Of a stretch of DNA of 64,000 nucleotides, positions 1 through 8,540 are shown piece by piece (the first letter of the stretch is position 1; every line of letters starts with the position of its first letter). The translations under genes were made by a program, and so were the position numbers. The notes beneath the pieces are model-generated. The model saw only the letters and a program-made list of their open reading frames with translations, searched no databases and had not been told where the DNA came from. Origin of the DNA: JABMNT01 sp048262655 (lineage in GTDB: Bacteria; Pseudomonadota; Alphaproteobacteria; Rhodospirillales; Casp-alpha2); contig JBLXEY010000005.1 of NCBI GenBank assembly GCA_048262655.1, positions 368,996 to 432,995 of the forward strand, in the 5' to 3' direction.

Positions 1-1221
1 TCCGCCATACGCGACACGGGCAGAAACCACATGCCCCGCCTCAATCTTAATGTTAAATGCACCCAAAACGGCCGTGATATCCTGATCAAAACGTTTCGAG
101 ATTTTATAACATCGAAACGTCTCTACCTGTCGCGGCACCAATATCCGTTCAACAAATTCACCTGGTTGCAGATCCTGCTCACCATAGCGAATAAAGAAGT
201 CTTCAAGATCGATTTCACGTGTGCCCTGAGCACTTTTTAATCGCAGCTTTGCTCCCATTGCGATGAGAGCTGGCGGCATATCGCCGATCGGCGAGCCGTT
301 AGCAATATTGCCGCCAATGGTACCGCTGTTTCGGACCTGCCGGGAACCAATTCGACGGACCAGTTCACCCAGACTTTCAGAAATTTCAGAGAGGGCCGCA
401 TGAGCATCTGAATAAGTTACCCCGGCCCCCATATTTACATGGGTTTCTGTCATCTCAATGGTTTTTAAATCTGCTACGTCGCCAACGGAGATAAGAGGAT
501 TGAGTACGCGCCCCATCTTCGTAACCCACAAACCGACGTCTGTAGCGCCGGCAACAACAGTCGCTTGCGGGTTGGCATTCAGGACGCTGGCAAACTGCTC
601 CGATGTTTTAGGCGCGGTGAAGAGACCATTCCGGGTTTCAACCGATAGATATGACGTATCCTTTGCCCACTCGAGCAACTGCTTTCGAGCCTCTTCCATA
701 CGTCCTTTCCAGTCGTCGTTTATCGACGTCCCACATGCTTTTTCCGCTGCCTCGACAATCGGGCCATACCCGGTGCAGCGACACAAATTGCCAGCCAAGG
801 CATCATCAATGGACTGGCGGTCTGTCGCGTTGCCATTAAGGTTTAGGGTCAAAAGAGAATTAATAATTCCCGGCGTACAAAAACCACATTGCGACCCATG
901 TAAATCAATCATTGCTTGTTGGACCGGGTGCAGGTTGGCATCTGCAACGGCTTCAACGGTCAGGATTTGCTTCCCATCCATCGCCGGTAAAAACAGAATG
1001 CACGCGTTGACGGCGCGGAAATGAATTTCGCCACCCTTAACGTCGCCCACAATAACAGTGCATGCACCGCAATCGCCTTCCGCGCATCCCTCTTTGGTTC
1101 CTTTTAACAACACCTGATCGCGCAAAAAAGCTAACAACGTTTGATTACTGTCAGTGACATCAATTTCAACAGGTGACCAACCTATCAGCATGCGGACAGT
1201 AGATCGGGTATCGGTCGTCAT
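1..1221 (-). CDS. xdhA: Xanthine dehydrogenase small subunit (partial, C-terminus beyond window)
   Basis: The small subunit carries the two [2Fe-2S] clusters and the FAD of xanthine dehydrogenase, which oxidises hypoxanthine and xanthine to urate. I translated 407 residues from the ATG at 1221, and the frame is still open at base 1. The N-terminal plant-type ferredoxin domain has cysteines C46, C51, C54 and C74. The second cluster domain has C112, C115, C147 and C149 (QCGFCTPG and NLCRCTGYG motifs). From about residue 195 there is an FAD-binding domain with the typical GGNIANGSP-like loop, followed by the start of the CO-dehydrogenase flavoprotein C-terminal domain. The gene lies 24 bp after the 5-hydroxyisourate hydrolase gene on the same strand and is probably cotranscribed. 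The large subunit xdhB should lie just outside the window. The family assignment is firm. Confidence 0.95.
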   Translation of the reverse strand, partial: MTTDTRSTVRMLIGWSPVEIDVTDSNQTLLAFLRDQVLLKGTKEGCAEGDCGACTVIVGDVKGGEIHFRAVNACILFLPAMDGKQILTVEAVADANLHPVQQAMIDLHGSQCGFCTPGIINSLLTLNLNGNATDRQSIDDALAGNLCRCTGYGPIVEAAEKACGTSINDDWKGRMEEARKQLLEWAKDTSYLSVETRNGLFTAPKTSEQFASVLNANPQATVVAGATDVGLWVTKMGRVLNPLISVGDVADLKTIEMTETHVNMGAGVTYSDAHAALSEISESLGELVRRIGSRQVRNSGTIGGNIANGSPIGDMPPALIAMGAKLRLKSAQGTREIDLEDFFIRYGEQDLQPGEFVERILVPRQVETFRCYKISKRFDQDITAVLGAFNIKIEAGHVVSARVAYGG

Positions 1222-1245
1222 ACGGTAACTTCCAACTTGAGTTAA

Positions 1246-1614
1246 TCAACTACCACGATACGTGGAATAGCTGTACGGTGAGACAAGTAAGGGTACGTGA
1301 TAGTTCTGATCTGCGTCAAATATCGAAAACCGCAACGGGATTTCATCAAGAAAGGGCGGATTAGAAATTTCAGTACCGCGGCCTTTAAAATAGTCGGCAA
1401 CATGAAAAACCAATTCATAACAACCGATTTCCGTCGCCGCACCCTCGAGTAACGGGGCATCTGTTCGGCCATCCGCATTGGTCCGGCCTTCACCCAGCGT
1501 AACCCGGGCATTTCCGTCAATTCGATATAATGCCCAGGCAACCCCCTCAGCGGGACCACCTGATACTGTATCCAAGACATGCGTGCTCAGTCGACCCAAC
1601 ACACTTCTCCCCAT
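1246..1614 (-). CDS. uraH: 5-hydroxyisourate hydrolase (transthyretin-like)
   Basis: This small enzyme (122 aa) hydrolyses 5-hydroxyisourate, the product of urate oxidation, to OHCU in the purine degradation pathway. Two family marks are visible: the N-terminal LSTHVLD segment with the active-site histidine, and the C-terminal YRGS tetrapeptide that is diagnostic for HIU hydrolases and absent from vertebrate transthyretins. The length matches the family (about 110-120 aa). No signal peptide is present, so it should be cytoplasmic. It precedes xdhA on the same strand and is divergent from puuE, placing three steps of the pathway within 3 kb. No urate oxidase gene is visible in this window. Confidence 0.95.
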   Translation of the reverse strand: MGRSVLGRLSTHVLDTVSGGPAEGVAWALYRIDGNARVTLGEGRTNADGRTDAPLLEGAATEIGCYELVFHVADYFKGRGTEISNPPFLDEIPLRFSIFDADQNYHVPLLVSPYSYSTYRGS

Positions 1615-1826
1615 GCTTTTTTTATGAACGCTTATATTTTTATCTTGCCGCTTTCGCGAGAGCGTTTCAACTACGGCCTATTGTCGTGATTCTGAGTTGT
1701 TTTGTGGAGCCGTATTCGCACGACAAGACTTTCAAAAAAAAATTGATAATAAATCAGTATTCAAAGTGTTGGCTGGGGTCATATATTGGTTAGCAATAGT
1801 GCAAACGTTAAAGAAAGACGCTGAAT
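1615..1826. promoter_or_regulatory. Divergent promoter region between uraH and puuE
   Basis: About 210 bp lies between the starts of the leftward uraH-xdhA pair and the rightward puuE-uraD pair. It includes an A/T-rich stretch around 1725-1760 and must hold promoters for both units. I see no convincing inverted repeat or riboswitch-like structure. The assignment rests on gene arrangement only. Confidence 0.45.
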
Positions 1827-2744
1827 ATGGAAGAGAATACGGATTATCCCCGCGATTTAATTGGATATGGACCGACACCGCCAATAGTCAACTGGCCGGG
1901 TGGCGCTAAAATTGCGGTGCAATTCGTCATCAATTATGAAGAAGGCGGCGAAAATTGCATATTGCATGGCGACGCGGCGTCCGAAGCTTTTTTATCGGAA
2001 ATTGTCGGAGCCGACGCCTGGGTGGGCGAACGCCACCCAAGTATGGAATCCATTTATGAATATGGGAGCCGCGTTGGAATATGGCGTTTGCTGAAACTTT
2101 TCGAGAAAAAACAGATTCCTCTGACTCTGTTTGCCGTGGGTATGGCTCTGGAACGCAACCCTGCCGTTGCTGAAGCGGTTATGAAAGCGGGTCACGAAAT
2201 TTGCAGCCACGGGCACCGCTGGATCAACTACCGTGATGTCCCCGAAGACATTGAGCGCCAGCACATGGAACAGGCCATTGACATCATCAAGCGCTTAACG
2301 GGGGAACGGCCGCTTGGCTGGTACACCGGTCGCACCAGCGTCAATACGCGTCGACTTGTCGCCGAAGAGGGCGGCTTCCTATATGACGCGGATGATTACA
2401 ATGATGATCTTCCGTTCTGGACAACGGCTGCTGACAAGCCCCACCTTGTTGTCCCCTATACTCTGGACGCTAACGACATGCGGTTTGGTACACCGCAAGG
2501 GTTCAATGCGGGCGATCAGTTTTTTAATTACCTGAAGGATTCTTTCGACACCCTGTACGAAGAAGGCGACGACACGCCCCGCATGATGTCCATTGGTCTG
2601 CATTGCCGGCTGGTCGGTCGCCCCGGCCGTATCCGGGCGCTTGAGCGATTTATGGATCATGTGCAGAAACACGATCGCGTCTGGCTTTGCCGCCGGGTCG
2701 ATATCGCCAGACATTGGCGTGAACATCACCCATACGAAGCTTAA
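1827..2744 (+). CDS. puuE: Allantoinase PuuE (polysaccharide-deacetylase type)
   Basis: This is a cofactor-independent allantoinase of the carbohydrate esterase 4-like fold, which opens the hydantoin ring of allantoin to give allantoate. The protein is 305 aa, normal for PuuE. The N-terminal DLIGYGPTPP and VINYEEGGE segments are characteristic of PuuE and separate it from true polysaccharide deacetylases. The NodB-like barrel follows, with the SHGHRW segment near residue 130 and the late LHCRLVGRPGR segment. It is 5 bp upstream of uraD, so the two are very likely cotranscribed. Divergent uraH and xdhA confirm the purine context. The ATG at 1827 follows a weak purine-rich stretch. Confidence 0.94.
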   Translation: MEENTDYPRDLIGYGPTPPIVNWPGGAKIAVQFVINYEEGGENCILHGDAASEAFLSEIVGADAWVGERHPSMESIYEYGSRVGIWRLLKLFEKKQIPLTLFAVGMALERNPAVAEAVMKAGHEICSHGHRWINYRDVPEDIERQHMEQAIDIIKRLTGERPLGWYTGRTSVNTRRLVAEEGGFLYDADDYNDDLPFWTTAADKPHLVVPYTLDANDMRFGTPQGFNAGDQFFNYLKDSFDTLYEEGDDTPRMMSIGLHCRLVGRPGRIRALERFMDHVQKHDRVWLCRRVDIARHWREHHPYEA

Positions 2745-2749
2745 ACCGA

Positions 2750-3265
2750 ATGACATCATTTAAAACGTACACGCCAACAGATCTGGCCCGGGAACAATTC
2801 ATTACCGTTTTTGGCGGCGTTTATGAACATTCGCCATGGATTGCCGAACAGGTTTGGGATGGTGGCCTTGCTGCCATCCACAATACCGTTAACGGACTGC
2901 AAAATGCGATGAAAGAGGTCATTGAGATGGCCGGGCATGAGCCGCAATTGGCACTTTTGCGGGCCCATCCGGATCTGGCTGGAAAACTGGCCATTAGCGG
3001 TAATCTTACGAAGGAATCAACCGGGGAACAAGCTAGCGCCGGGCTTGATCAGTGCAGTGCTGAAGAATTCGAAGCATTTCAGACACTGAACGCGGCCTAT
3101 AAGAAAAAATTCGGCTTTCCGTTTATTCTGGCTGTGAAAGGACGTAATCGGGCTCAGATTCTGGCAAACTTTAAAGGTCGGGTCGACTGCGACATACAAG
3201 AGGAATTTAACGAAGCGCTCGCGCAAGTTCACCAGATTGCCCTATTGAGGCTAAGCGATTTATAG
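2750..3265 (+). CDS. uraD: OHCU decarboxylase
   Basis: 2-oxo-4-hydroxy-4-carboxy-5-ureidoimidazoline decarboxylase converts OHCU stereospecifically to (S)-allantoin, the step before allantoinase. The 171-residue all-helical protein has the family length and the conserved LLRAHPDLAGKLA segment near residue 65, whose histidine is the proposed catalytic residue. It also has the SAEEFEAFQTLNAAYKKKFGFPF-type region (residues about 103-126, quoted here only as a region) and a late segment around VKGRNR. It starts 5 bp after the puuE stop. With uraH and puuE nearby, the soluble urate-to-allantoate steps after the oxidase are complete. Confidence 0.94.
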   Translation: MTSFKTYTPTDLAREQFITVFGGVYEHSPWIAEQVWDGGLAAIHNTVNGLQNAMKEVIEMAGHEPQLALLRAHPDLAGKLAISGNLTKESTGEQASAGLDQCSAEEFEAFQTLNAAYKKKFGFPFILAVKGRNRAQILANFKGRVDCDIQEEFNEALAQVHQIALLRLSDL

Positions 3266-3356
3266 CATAAAAAGTCATTAACTGGCGCTTGTCCGAAGCC
3301 CAATCCAGGGCGAAATCCGCTATTTTTTTATTCTTACTTTGGGAGAGACTTTGACT

Positions 3357-4103
3357 ATGCAACGATTCGAAAATCAGAATGCCATTATCACCGGTGGCGC
3401 GCGCGGAATTGGCCTGGCTATTGCGCAACGACTAGAATCCGAAGGTGCGCGCGTCTCTCTTTGGGAAATTGATCCGACGGCCGTAGATGAGGCACGACCC
3501 ACATTCAAAAATCCCGACAACGTTCACAGTGCGACCGTAAACGTTGGCGATTATGCCTCAGTTGCAGCCGCCGGAGAAAAGACGATCGCCGACATGGGTA
3601 AGGTCGACATCCTGGTCAACAGTGCAGGCATCGCGGGTGCGAACGCATTGGTAAAAGATTATGACGTCGAAGAATGGCAGAAAGTCATCGATATCAATCT
3701 GAACGGCACCTTCTATTGTTGCCGGGCGATTGTGAATAACATGATCGAAAACGGATATGGTCGTATCGTCAACATAGCGTCGATCGCAGGCAAAGAAGGC
3801 AACCCGACAGCCAGCCCCTACAGTGCATCCAAGGCCGGAGTCATCGGATTGACCAAATCCTTGGGCAAAGAGACTGCACTTAATGGAATTACGGTCAATT
3901 GTATTACACCTGCCGCCGTTAAAACCGCAATTTTCGATCAAATTACGCAAGAACACATTGATTTTATGTTGTCGAAAATTCCAATGAATCGCTTCGGAAA
4001 AGTTGAAGAAATGGCAAGCCTAGTTGCTTGGCTGGCTTCGGAGGAATGCAGTTTTAGCACCGGCGCAGTCTTTGATATTTCTGGCGGACGCGCTACCTAC
4101 TAA
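3357..4103 (+). CDS. Short-chain dehydrogenase/reductase (FabG-like)
   Basis: This is a classical NAD(P)-dependent SDR of 248 aa. Visible marks are the cofactor motif TGGARGIG at residues 12-19, NSAG near residue 92, and the catalytic Y155-x-x-x-K159 pair (YSASK) with the serine in the IASIAG segment. I chose the ATG at 3357 because GGGAG lies about 11 bp upstream; TTG codons at 3339 and 3351 are in frame but less likely. The substrate cannot be read from the sequence. It points towards the leftward sugar-acid operon and is separated from it by a terminator, so a role in oxidising a sugar or sugar acid is an inference from position. A general 3-oxoacyl reductase role is less likely because no fab genes are nearby. 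Confidence 0.88.
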   Translation: MQRFENQNAIITGGARGIGLAIAQRLESEGARVSLWEIDPTAVDEARPTFKNPDNVHSATVNVGDYASVAAAGEKTIADMGKVDILVNSAGIAGANALVKDYDVEEWQKVIDINLNGTFYCCRAIVNNMIENGYGRIVNIASIAGKEGNPTASPYSASKAGVIGLTKSLGKETALNGITVNCITPAAVKTAIFDQITQEHIDFMLSKIPMNRFGKVEEMASLVAWLASEECSFSTGAVFDISGGRATY

Positions 4104-4125
4104 GGACATTTTCAGGCAAAATGGA

Positions 4126-4169
4126 GAGCATTTCGGGCCGGTGTTCGGCGCCTGAGATGCTCTTTTTTT
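4126..4169 (+). terminator. Rho-independent terminator after the SDR gene
   Basis: A 9-bp outer stem pairs GAGCATTTC (from 4126) with GAGATGCTC (4154-4162), with one G-T pair. An inner GCCG/CGGC pairing lies in the loop, and seven T follow at 4163-4169. The hairpin starts 22 bp after the SDR stop codon and faces the convergent gntK gene. Confidence 0.85.
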
Positions 4170-4218
4170 GACCATCGCCAGGGCGAGCAATACGGCTAGG
4201 TCGCACGCGAGCTTGGCT

Positions 4219-4746
4219 CTAGTCCTCATCCAATCTAATAAGAACTTCCGTCGCCAAGACTTCAGGCGTCGACGTAATCTCAATCTTGATGACCTGCTCA
4301 TCATCAGCCGGCACTTCAAGGGTCTCAAACTGACTGGTTAAAAGGCCCGGCGGCATGTAGTGGTTTTCCCGCATTTTCATTCGGTCTTCGATGACTTCAA
4401 AAGGGCCATGTAAATGGACAAAGCGAATGGCTCCGCCAATACCATAGTCACCGCGCAGGATATCGCGATATTGCCGTTTCAAGGCAGAACAGGTTAAGAC
4501 ACCTCCTTCTCCTGTTTCAACCCAGCGCGCAAGCAACGCTGACAATTCCATCAGCCACGGAGCACGGTCTTCATCGGTAAGCGGTGAACCAGACCGCATC
4601 TTTGCGACATTGGCTTCTGGATGATATTCATCACCTTCCGCATAGGGGATTTCCAGTTTCTCAGATACCAATTGACCACAGGTCGATTTTCCACACCCGC
4701 TGACTCCCATAAACACGAGGACCGGGAGATTGTCTTGTGCGTTCAT
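4219..4746 (-). CDS. gntK: Gluconokinase
   Basis: This GntK/IdnK-type P-loop kinase phosphorylates D-gluconate to 6-phosphogluconate using ATP. The 175-residue length fits the family. The Walker A motif GVSGCGKST lies at residues 14-22, followed by the conserved EGDEYHPEANVAKM segment and LTCSALKRQYRD. Its start overlaps the gnd stop by 4 bp (ATGA type), so the two are translationally coupled; the kinase product is the substrate of the gnd product. It is the last gene of a six-gene leftward operon. Substrate preference for gluconate rather than a related aldonate is inferred from the family and from gnd. Confidence 0.94.
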   Translation of the reverse strand: MNAQDNLPVLVFMGVSGCGKSTCGQLVSEKLEIPYAEGDEYHPEANVAKMRSGSPLTDEDRAPWLMELSALLARWVETGEGGVLTCSALKRQYRDILRGDYGIGGAIRFVHLHGPFEVIEDRMKMRENHYMPPGLLTSQFETLEVPADDEQVIKIEITSTPEVLATEVLIRLDED

Positions 4747-6167
4747 TTTTTAAACCACTCAGTATGGAACGTGCCTTCACGGTCCGTTCGTTCATAGGTA
4801 TGTGCACCGAAGCAATCGCGCTGCGCCTGGATCATGGAAGACCACAGACGTGTGTTGCGCAAGCTATCAAAATAGGCAAGTGCTGACGACATCGCGGGAA
4901 CCGGAATGCCTACGGTAATTGACCGCGTTAACGTTGTCCGCAACCCGGGCATGGCTGCCCCTAAAACATCCGTCAATTCCTTTGCCAGCAATAGATTTCC
5001 CAATTCCGGTTGAGCCGAAAAGGCGGCGATGATCTTATCCAAAAACTCGGCCCGAATGACACAGCCGGCACGCCAGGTCCGCGCCGCCAATTCAGGATTT
5101 GCTACCCAACCATCGCCTTCGGATTTTTCTGCCGTTATCAAATGTAAACCCTGGGCATAGCTGATAAGAACAGCCGCACACAACGCTTGCTCTAAATCCG
5201 CAACATACGCATCAATATCGATATCTGATGCAGCGGCTGGCGATGGCAATATATCATGCGCAAGAGCGCGATCCGCAGCATAACGCGAGATGTGGCGAGC
5301 GGATACGGCTTCAGAAATGGTCGGCACTGGAACTCCGAACTCGAGCGCCAACCGCACCGTCCATTGCCCGGTCCCCTTTTCACGGGCCTGATCACGAATT
5401 TTGTCGATCAATGCCCCTTCACCCAGATCATCCTGTACGCGCAGAACATCCGCCGTTATGCCAAACAGATAGGAATTTAAAACCCCCGAATTCCAACGGC
5501 TGAAGATGTCGGCGATGGCATCGGCGTTCAGCCGTGCGCCATCTCGCAATAGCAGATAGGCTTCGCCAATCAATTGCATGATGGCGTACTCTATCCCATT
5601 GTGGACCATTTTCACAAAATGCCCCGTTCCTCCGGGTCCAAAATGAGAGCAGCACGGAAAGTTTTCATATTTTGCGGAAATCGCGTTGAGCGCTGGCGCC
5701 ACCGTTGCGAACAACTCAGGTGTTCCTCCAGCCATCATTGAGGGACCGTGTCGGGCGCCCTCTTCACCGCCAGAAATCCCAAGGCCAAAAAACCCAAATC
5801 CACGTTCTTCCGCTTCAATGCTGCGGCGGTCTGTGTCGCGTGGATGCGCATTTCCCCCATCGCAGACCAAATCTCCCACATCCAGGAGCGGATAAAGCTG
5901 TGCCAGCAGTGCATCAACCGGCTCCCCGGCTTTAACCATCAACAAAATACGACGGGGCTTCGGCAGCGCGGCAACAAAATCCTCAATCGTTTCGCTCATC
6001 CGAACCCGTTCACCCATCTCGGACGCAAATTTTGAGGCAAACTTTTCACGCGATTCCGGCCAGGGGTCGAAGACAATGGACGTATAACCGTTGTCGGCAA
6101 AATTAAAACTTAACCCGGCACCCATCGGCCCCAGGCCAATGACCCCCATATGCGAATTTTCTGACAT
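4743..6167 (-). CDS. gnd: 6-phosphogluconate dehydrogenase (decarboxylating)
   Basis: Gnd oxidatively decarboxylates 6-phosphogluconate to ribulose 5-phosphate. The 474-residue protein is full length. The Rossmann motif GLGPMG lies at residues 11-16, the substrate-binding GISGGEEGARHGPSMM segment near residue 130, and the catalytic lysine in HFVKMVHNGIEY near residue 185. The helical C-terminal domain is intact and ends in a family-typical RTDREGTFHTEW-like tail. The gene is 5 bp downstream of the RraA-family gene and overlaps gntK. Clustering with gntK suggests an inducible gluconate route rather than the housekeeping pentose phosphate copy, although no second copy can be checked here. Confidence 0.95.
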   Translation of the reverse strand: MSENSHMGVIGLGPMGAGLSFNFADNGYTSIVFDPWPESREKFASKFASEMGERVRMSETIEDFVAALPKPRRILLMVKAGEPVDALLAQLYPLLDVGDLVCDGGNAHPRDTDRRSIEAEERGFGFFGLGISGGEEGARHGPSMMAGGTPELFATVAPALNAISAKYENFPCCSHFGPGGTGHFVKMVHNGIEYAIMQLIGEAYLLLRDGARLNADAIADIFSRWNSGVLNSYLFGITADVLRVQDDLGEGALIDKIRDQAREKGTGQWTVRLALEFGVPVPTISEAVSARHISRYAADRALAHDILPSPAAASDIDIDAYVADLEQALCAAVLISYAQGLHLITAEKSEGDGWVANPELAARTWRAGCVIRAEFLDKIIAAFSAQPELGNLLLAKELTDVLGAAMPGLRTTLTRSITVGIPVPAMSSALAYFDSLRNTRLWSSMIQAQRDCFGAHTYERTDREGTFHTEWFKK

Positions 6168-6172
6168 AGCTA

Positions 6173-6820
6173 TTAGAACTTCCCAAACTTTAGATAGGCT
6201 TCCTGTGGATCCATCCCGTCAAAAATGGCCGTGCGAATTTGATTCTCGGTGCCGATAACGCGCTCTGTTTCCGCGACAATATCTTCCGCTTTAGCTTGAG
6301 GTAAAATAACAATTCCATCACGGTCCGCCACGACCCAGTCACCGCCAGCAATAGAGACATCGCCAATCTGAATGGTTTCGTTAAACGCGACGGGCAGCCA
6401 ACGCGACACAATATCTTTCGGCGTTTTAAACTTACACCATACCGGAAATTTCATCTCCAAGATAAACTCGATATCGCGAGCACCGCCATCAGCGATGTAG
6501 CCTTTTACACCCTTGAGCTTCAAAACCTCCGCTGACAATTCACCCATCAAGGCAATTTCATTATTATTTGGCTGGCAAATAATCACATGACCAGAAGGAG
6601 CCTTAGATAAAAGCCCCGTCCATTCCAGCAGCGTCTCATGCGCATCAAAGTCCGTTGATGACTTACCCTCAACCGTATAGATCGGCCCGGCTATTTTTTC
6701 ACCCTCGACAAGCGGCAAAATATCTGGAGGCAAGACAAAGTTTTTTAACCCCATCGCCCGCATGACATCATGCAGGGCGCCGGTGTAAGTGGCTTCCAAT
6801 CGCGTGACAAAATCACTCAT
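6173..6820 (-). CDS. RraA/HMG-aldolase family protein
   Basis: This 215-residue protein belongs to the RraA-like family, which includes 4-hydroxy-4-methyl-2-oxoglutarate aldolases and oxaloacetate decarboxylases as well as the RNase E regulator RraA. The metal/substrate loop GYIADGGARDIE (around residue 112) carries the R and D residues seen in lyase members. I chose the ATG at 6820 because GAGGAAG sits 8 bp upstream; a TTG lies one codon earlier. In the sugar-acid operon it probably cleaves a 4-hydroxy-2-oxo acid or decarboxylates a 2-oxo or 3-oxo acid. A role in RNA turnover is unlikely in this context. The exact substrate is not known. Confidence 0.85.
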   Translation of the reverse strand: MSDFVTRLEATYTGALHDVMRAMGLKNFVLPPDILPLVEGEKIAGPIYTVEGKSSTDFDAHETLLEWTGLLSKAPSGHVIICQPNNNEIALMGELSAEVLKLKGVKGYIADGGARDIEFILEMKFPVWCKFKTPKDIVSRWLPVAFNETIQIGDVSIAGGDWVVADRDGIVILPQAKAEDIVAETERVIGTENQIRTAIFDGMDPQEAYLKFGKF

Positions 6821-6841
6821 CAAATATCTTCCTCTAGCGCA

Positions 6842-7582
6842 TTAGATGGTCATGCCACCATCGACCATCATCAAACTTCCAGTCGTAAAGGTTGCATCAT
6901 CGCTGGCCAGATAGACCGCCGCGGCTGCAATTTCATCTGTTGTGCCAAGACGTCCCATGGGCTGGCGTGCAACGAAGGCTTTACGTCCTTCAACCAAATC
7001 TCCTGTTGCTGCGATCCGCTCGTCCAGGGACGGCGATTGAATGGTGCCGGGGCAGATCGCATTACAGGTAATTCCCTTAGTAACGAAATCAGCCGCGATG
7101 GCTTTCGTCAGACCGACCACCGCAGACTTTGACGCGCCGTAGGCAAAGCGATTGGGGATTCCCATGACGGATGAGGCAACAGAGGCAATATTGACGATAG
7201 ACCCGCCGCCGTTTTCGAGCATTCCCGGAATTACCGCCTTACACGTATGGAACATAGCTTTCGCATTAAGATTAAACGAGAAGTCCCAATCTTTGTCATC
7301 GCACTCAAGTATCGAGCCATGCGCAACAAAACCGGCAACATTAGCCAAAATATTGAGAGGACCCAATTGTTCGGATATCGCGGCAATCGCAGCCGGGTCC
7401 ATAACGTCGAGGACTTGTGTCTTGATGCCATCAACACCGTCAATCTCTTTTAAGGTTTCAGTATTGATATCCGTCGCCATGACGTCCGCGCCTTCAGCAG
7501 CAAAGGCCAGCGCGATTGATTTTCCGATGCCTTGTCCGGCGGCAGTCACCAGCGCTTTTTTACCTGCTAAACGTCCACTCAT
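6842..7582 (-). CDS. SDR dehydrogenase, 2-keto-3-deoxy-L-fuconate dehydrogenase/DHRS6-like
   Basis: This is a classical SDR of 246 aa. It has an unusual cofactor loop TAAGQGIG (residues 13-20), S134, and Y148-x-x-x-K152 (YGASK). The segments NVAGFVAHG and DWDFSFNLN, the SVASSV stretch and the PGT(I)xSPSLDERI stretch are those of the DHRS6/2-keto-3-deoxy-L-fuconate dehydrogenase group as I know it, in which arginines bind a carboxylate substrate. A sugar-acid or hydroxy-acid substrate therefore fits. It sits between dgoK and the RraA-family gene in the same operon, consistent with oxidation of a 2-keto-3-deoxy sugar acid before C-C cleavage. That order of steps is inference. Confidence 0.85.
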   Translation of the reverse strand: MSGRLAGKKALVTAAGQGIGKSIALAFAAEGADVMATDINTETLKEIDGVDGIKTQVLDVMDPAAIAAISEQLGPLNILANVAGFVAHGSILECDDKDWDFSFNLNAKAMFHTCKAVIPGMLENGGGSIVNIASVASSVMGIPNRFAYGASKSAVVGLTKAIAADFVTKGITCNAICPGTIQSPSLDERIAATGDLVEGRKAFVARQPMGRLGTTDEIAAAAVYLASDDATFTTGSLMMVDGGMTI

Positions 7583-7617
7583 TTTAACTTCCTCACTACA
7601 GTTACATAAAAAAAGGT

Positions 7618-8535
7618 TTAAATTAGCCCTTTGGCTTTCAAGACTTTTGACAATTGAAACAAGCCTTCCGCCGCCAAATCTTCTTCCGCGAGTTCGGCGT
7701 TGCCACCAAATGCGCAGATCGCCCGCTCGTAGAGTTCGATCAAAGCGCCAGAGCCGATCAACTGCACGGTTGTATCCAGATCTCGAACGGCATCGCGTAT
7801 TTCGGAGCCAATCAGTAATCCAGATAAATAATCTTTTGTATACCTCTCTGGTATTTCCGAGAACAAAGCGCGCGCGCGAACCCCGAAGAATCCACTCAGT
7901 AACGGCATACCGTTCTTTGCCTTTTCAACACCTTCATCAAACCATCGCTCAGCTTCCGCCGGTTCACGTCCCGCATCCGACATCAATTTACCAAGGATAC
8001 TATGTTTGCACATCACATCAAAAACTTCGCCGGTCATGAACGTTGTAAAGCCGGTGATCTGTTCATCAACAACGCTTACCCATTTACTATGGGTGCCCGG
8101 AAGACAATATATCTGATCCCCTTTATTGCCGGCGTTCGCGCCGATAATCTGGGTCTCCTCTCCGCGCATGACATCCGGAAGGCCGTCGCGGTTAACACAG
8201 CTATATCCCGGGGCAATCCAGATGGAACGCGAGCCGGTCAGATCAACCTTTCTCATTCCAGCGGCAATATCATCCAGCCCCGGCTGTCCCGTCACATAGT
8301 CGACTTCCTGCCAACCTTGACGCGATCCGACCATCCCGCTCATCAGTACGGGAGCTTCCGGTGCGGCTTCCATCCAGTCACCGACCTGACTGCGGAGCAT
8401 TTCCGGAAAACAGCCATCTTCGACCGCCAATATCCCTTTAGCCGATGAACGCCTTTCAAGGACCTGTCCTTGATCAGAAAGCCGATAGGCGCGAAATGAG
8501 GTTGTTCCCCAATCGATGACAATTATCGAGGACAT
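7618..8535 (-). CDS. dgoK: 2-dehydro-3-deoxygalactonokinase
   Basis: DgoK phosphorylates 2-keto-3-deoxy-D-galactonate at O6 with ATP in the De Ley-Doudoroff route. The 305-residue protein has the family's N-terminal phosphate loop IDWGTTSFRAYRL, the SGMVGSRQGW segment near residue 70, and the PGTHSKW segment in the middle that typifies DgoK over other kinases of the ASKHA fold. It begins 5 bp after denD and is followed 35 bp later by the SDR gene. No dgoA aldolase or dgoD dehydratase is visible in the window, so the kinase may serve a related 2-keto-3-deoxy acid. Enzyme family is secure, substrate less so. Confidence 0.9.
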   Translation of the reverse strand: MSSIIVIDWGTTSFRAYRLSDQGQVLERRSSAKGILAVEDGCFPEMLRSQVGDWMEAAPEAPVLMSGMVGSRQGWQEVDYVTGQPGLDDIAAGMRKVDLTGSRSIWIAPGYSCVNRDGLPDVMRGEETQIIGANAGNKGDQIYCLPGTHSKWVSVVDEQITGFTTFMTGEVFDVMCKHSILGKLMSDAGREPAEAERWFDEGVEKAKNGMPLLSGFFGVRARALFSEIPERYTKDYLSGLLIGSEIRDAVRDLDTTVQLIGSGALIELYERAICAFGGNAELAEEDLAAEGLFQLSKVLKAKGLI

Positions 8536-8540
8536 AAAAT

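Noticed and set aside
458..1024. 188-residue + strand open frame
   Set aside because: It lies antisense to xdhA, which shows all iron-sulfur and flavin motifs in the other strand; it has no recognisable features.
3265..3338. Terminator after uraD
   Set aside because: A GCCC/GGGC hairpin with a later T run is present near 3300-3330, but the stem is only four pairs and the T run is 10 nt away; this region more likely belongs to the next gene's promoter.
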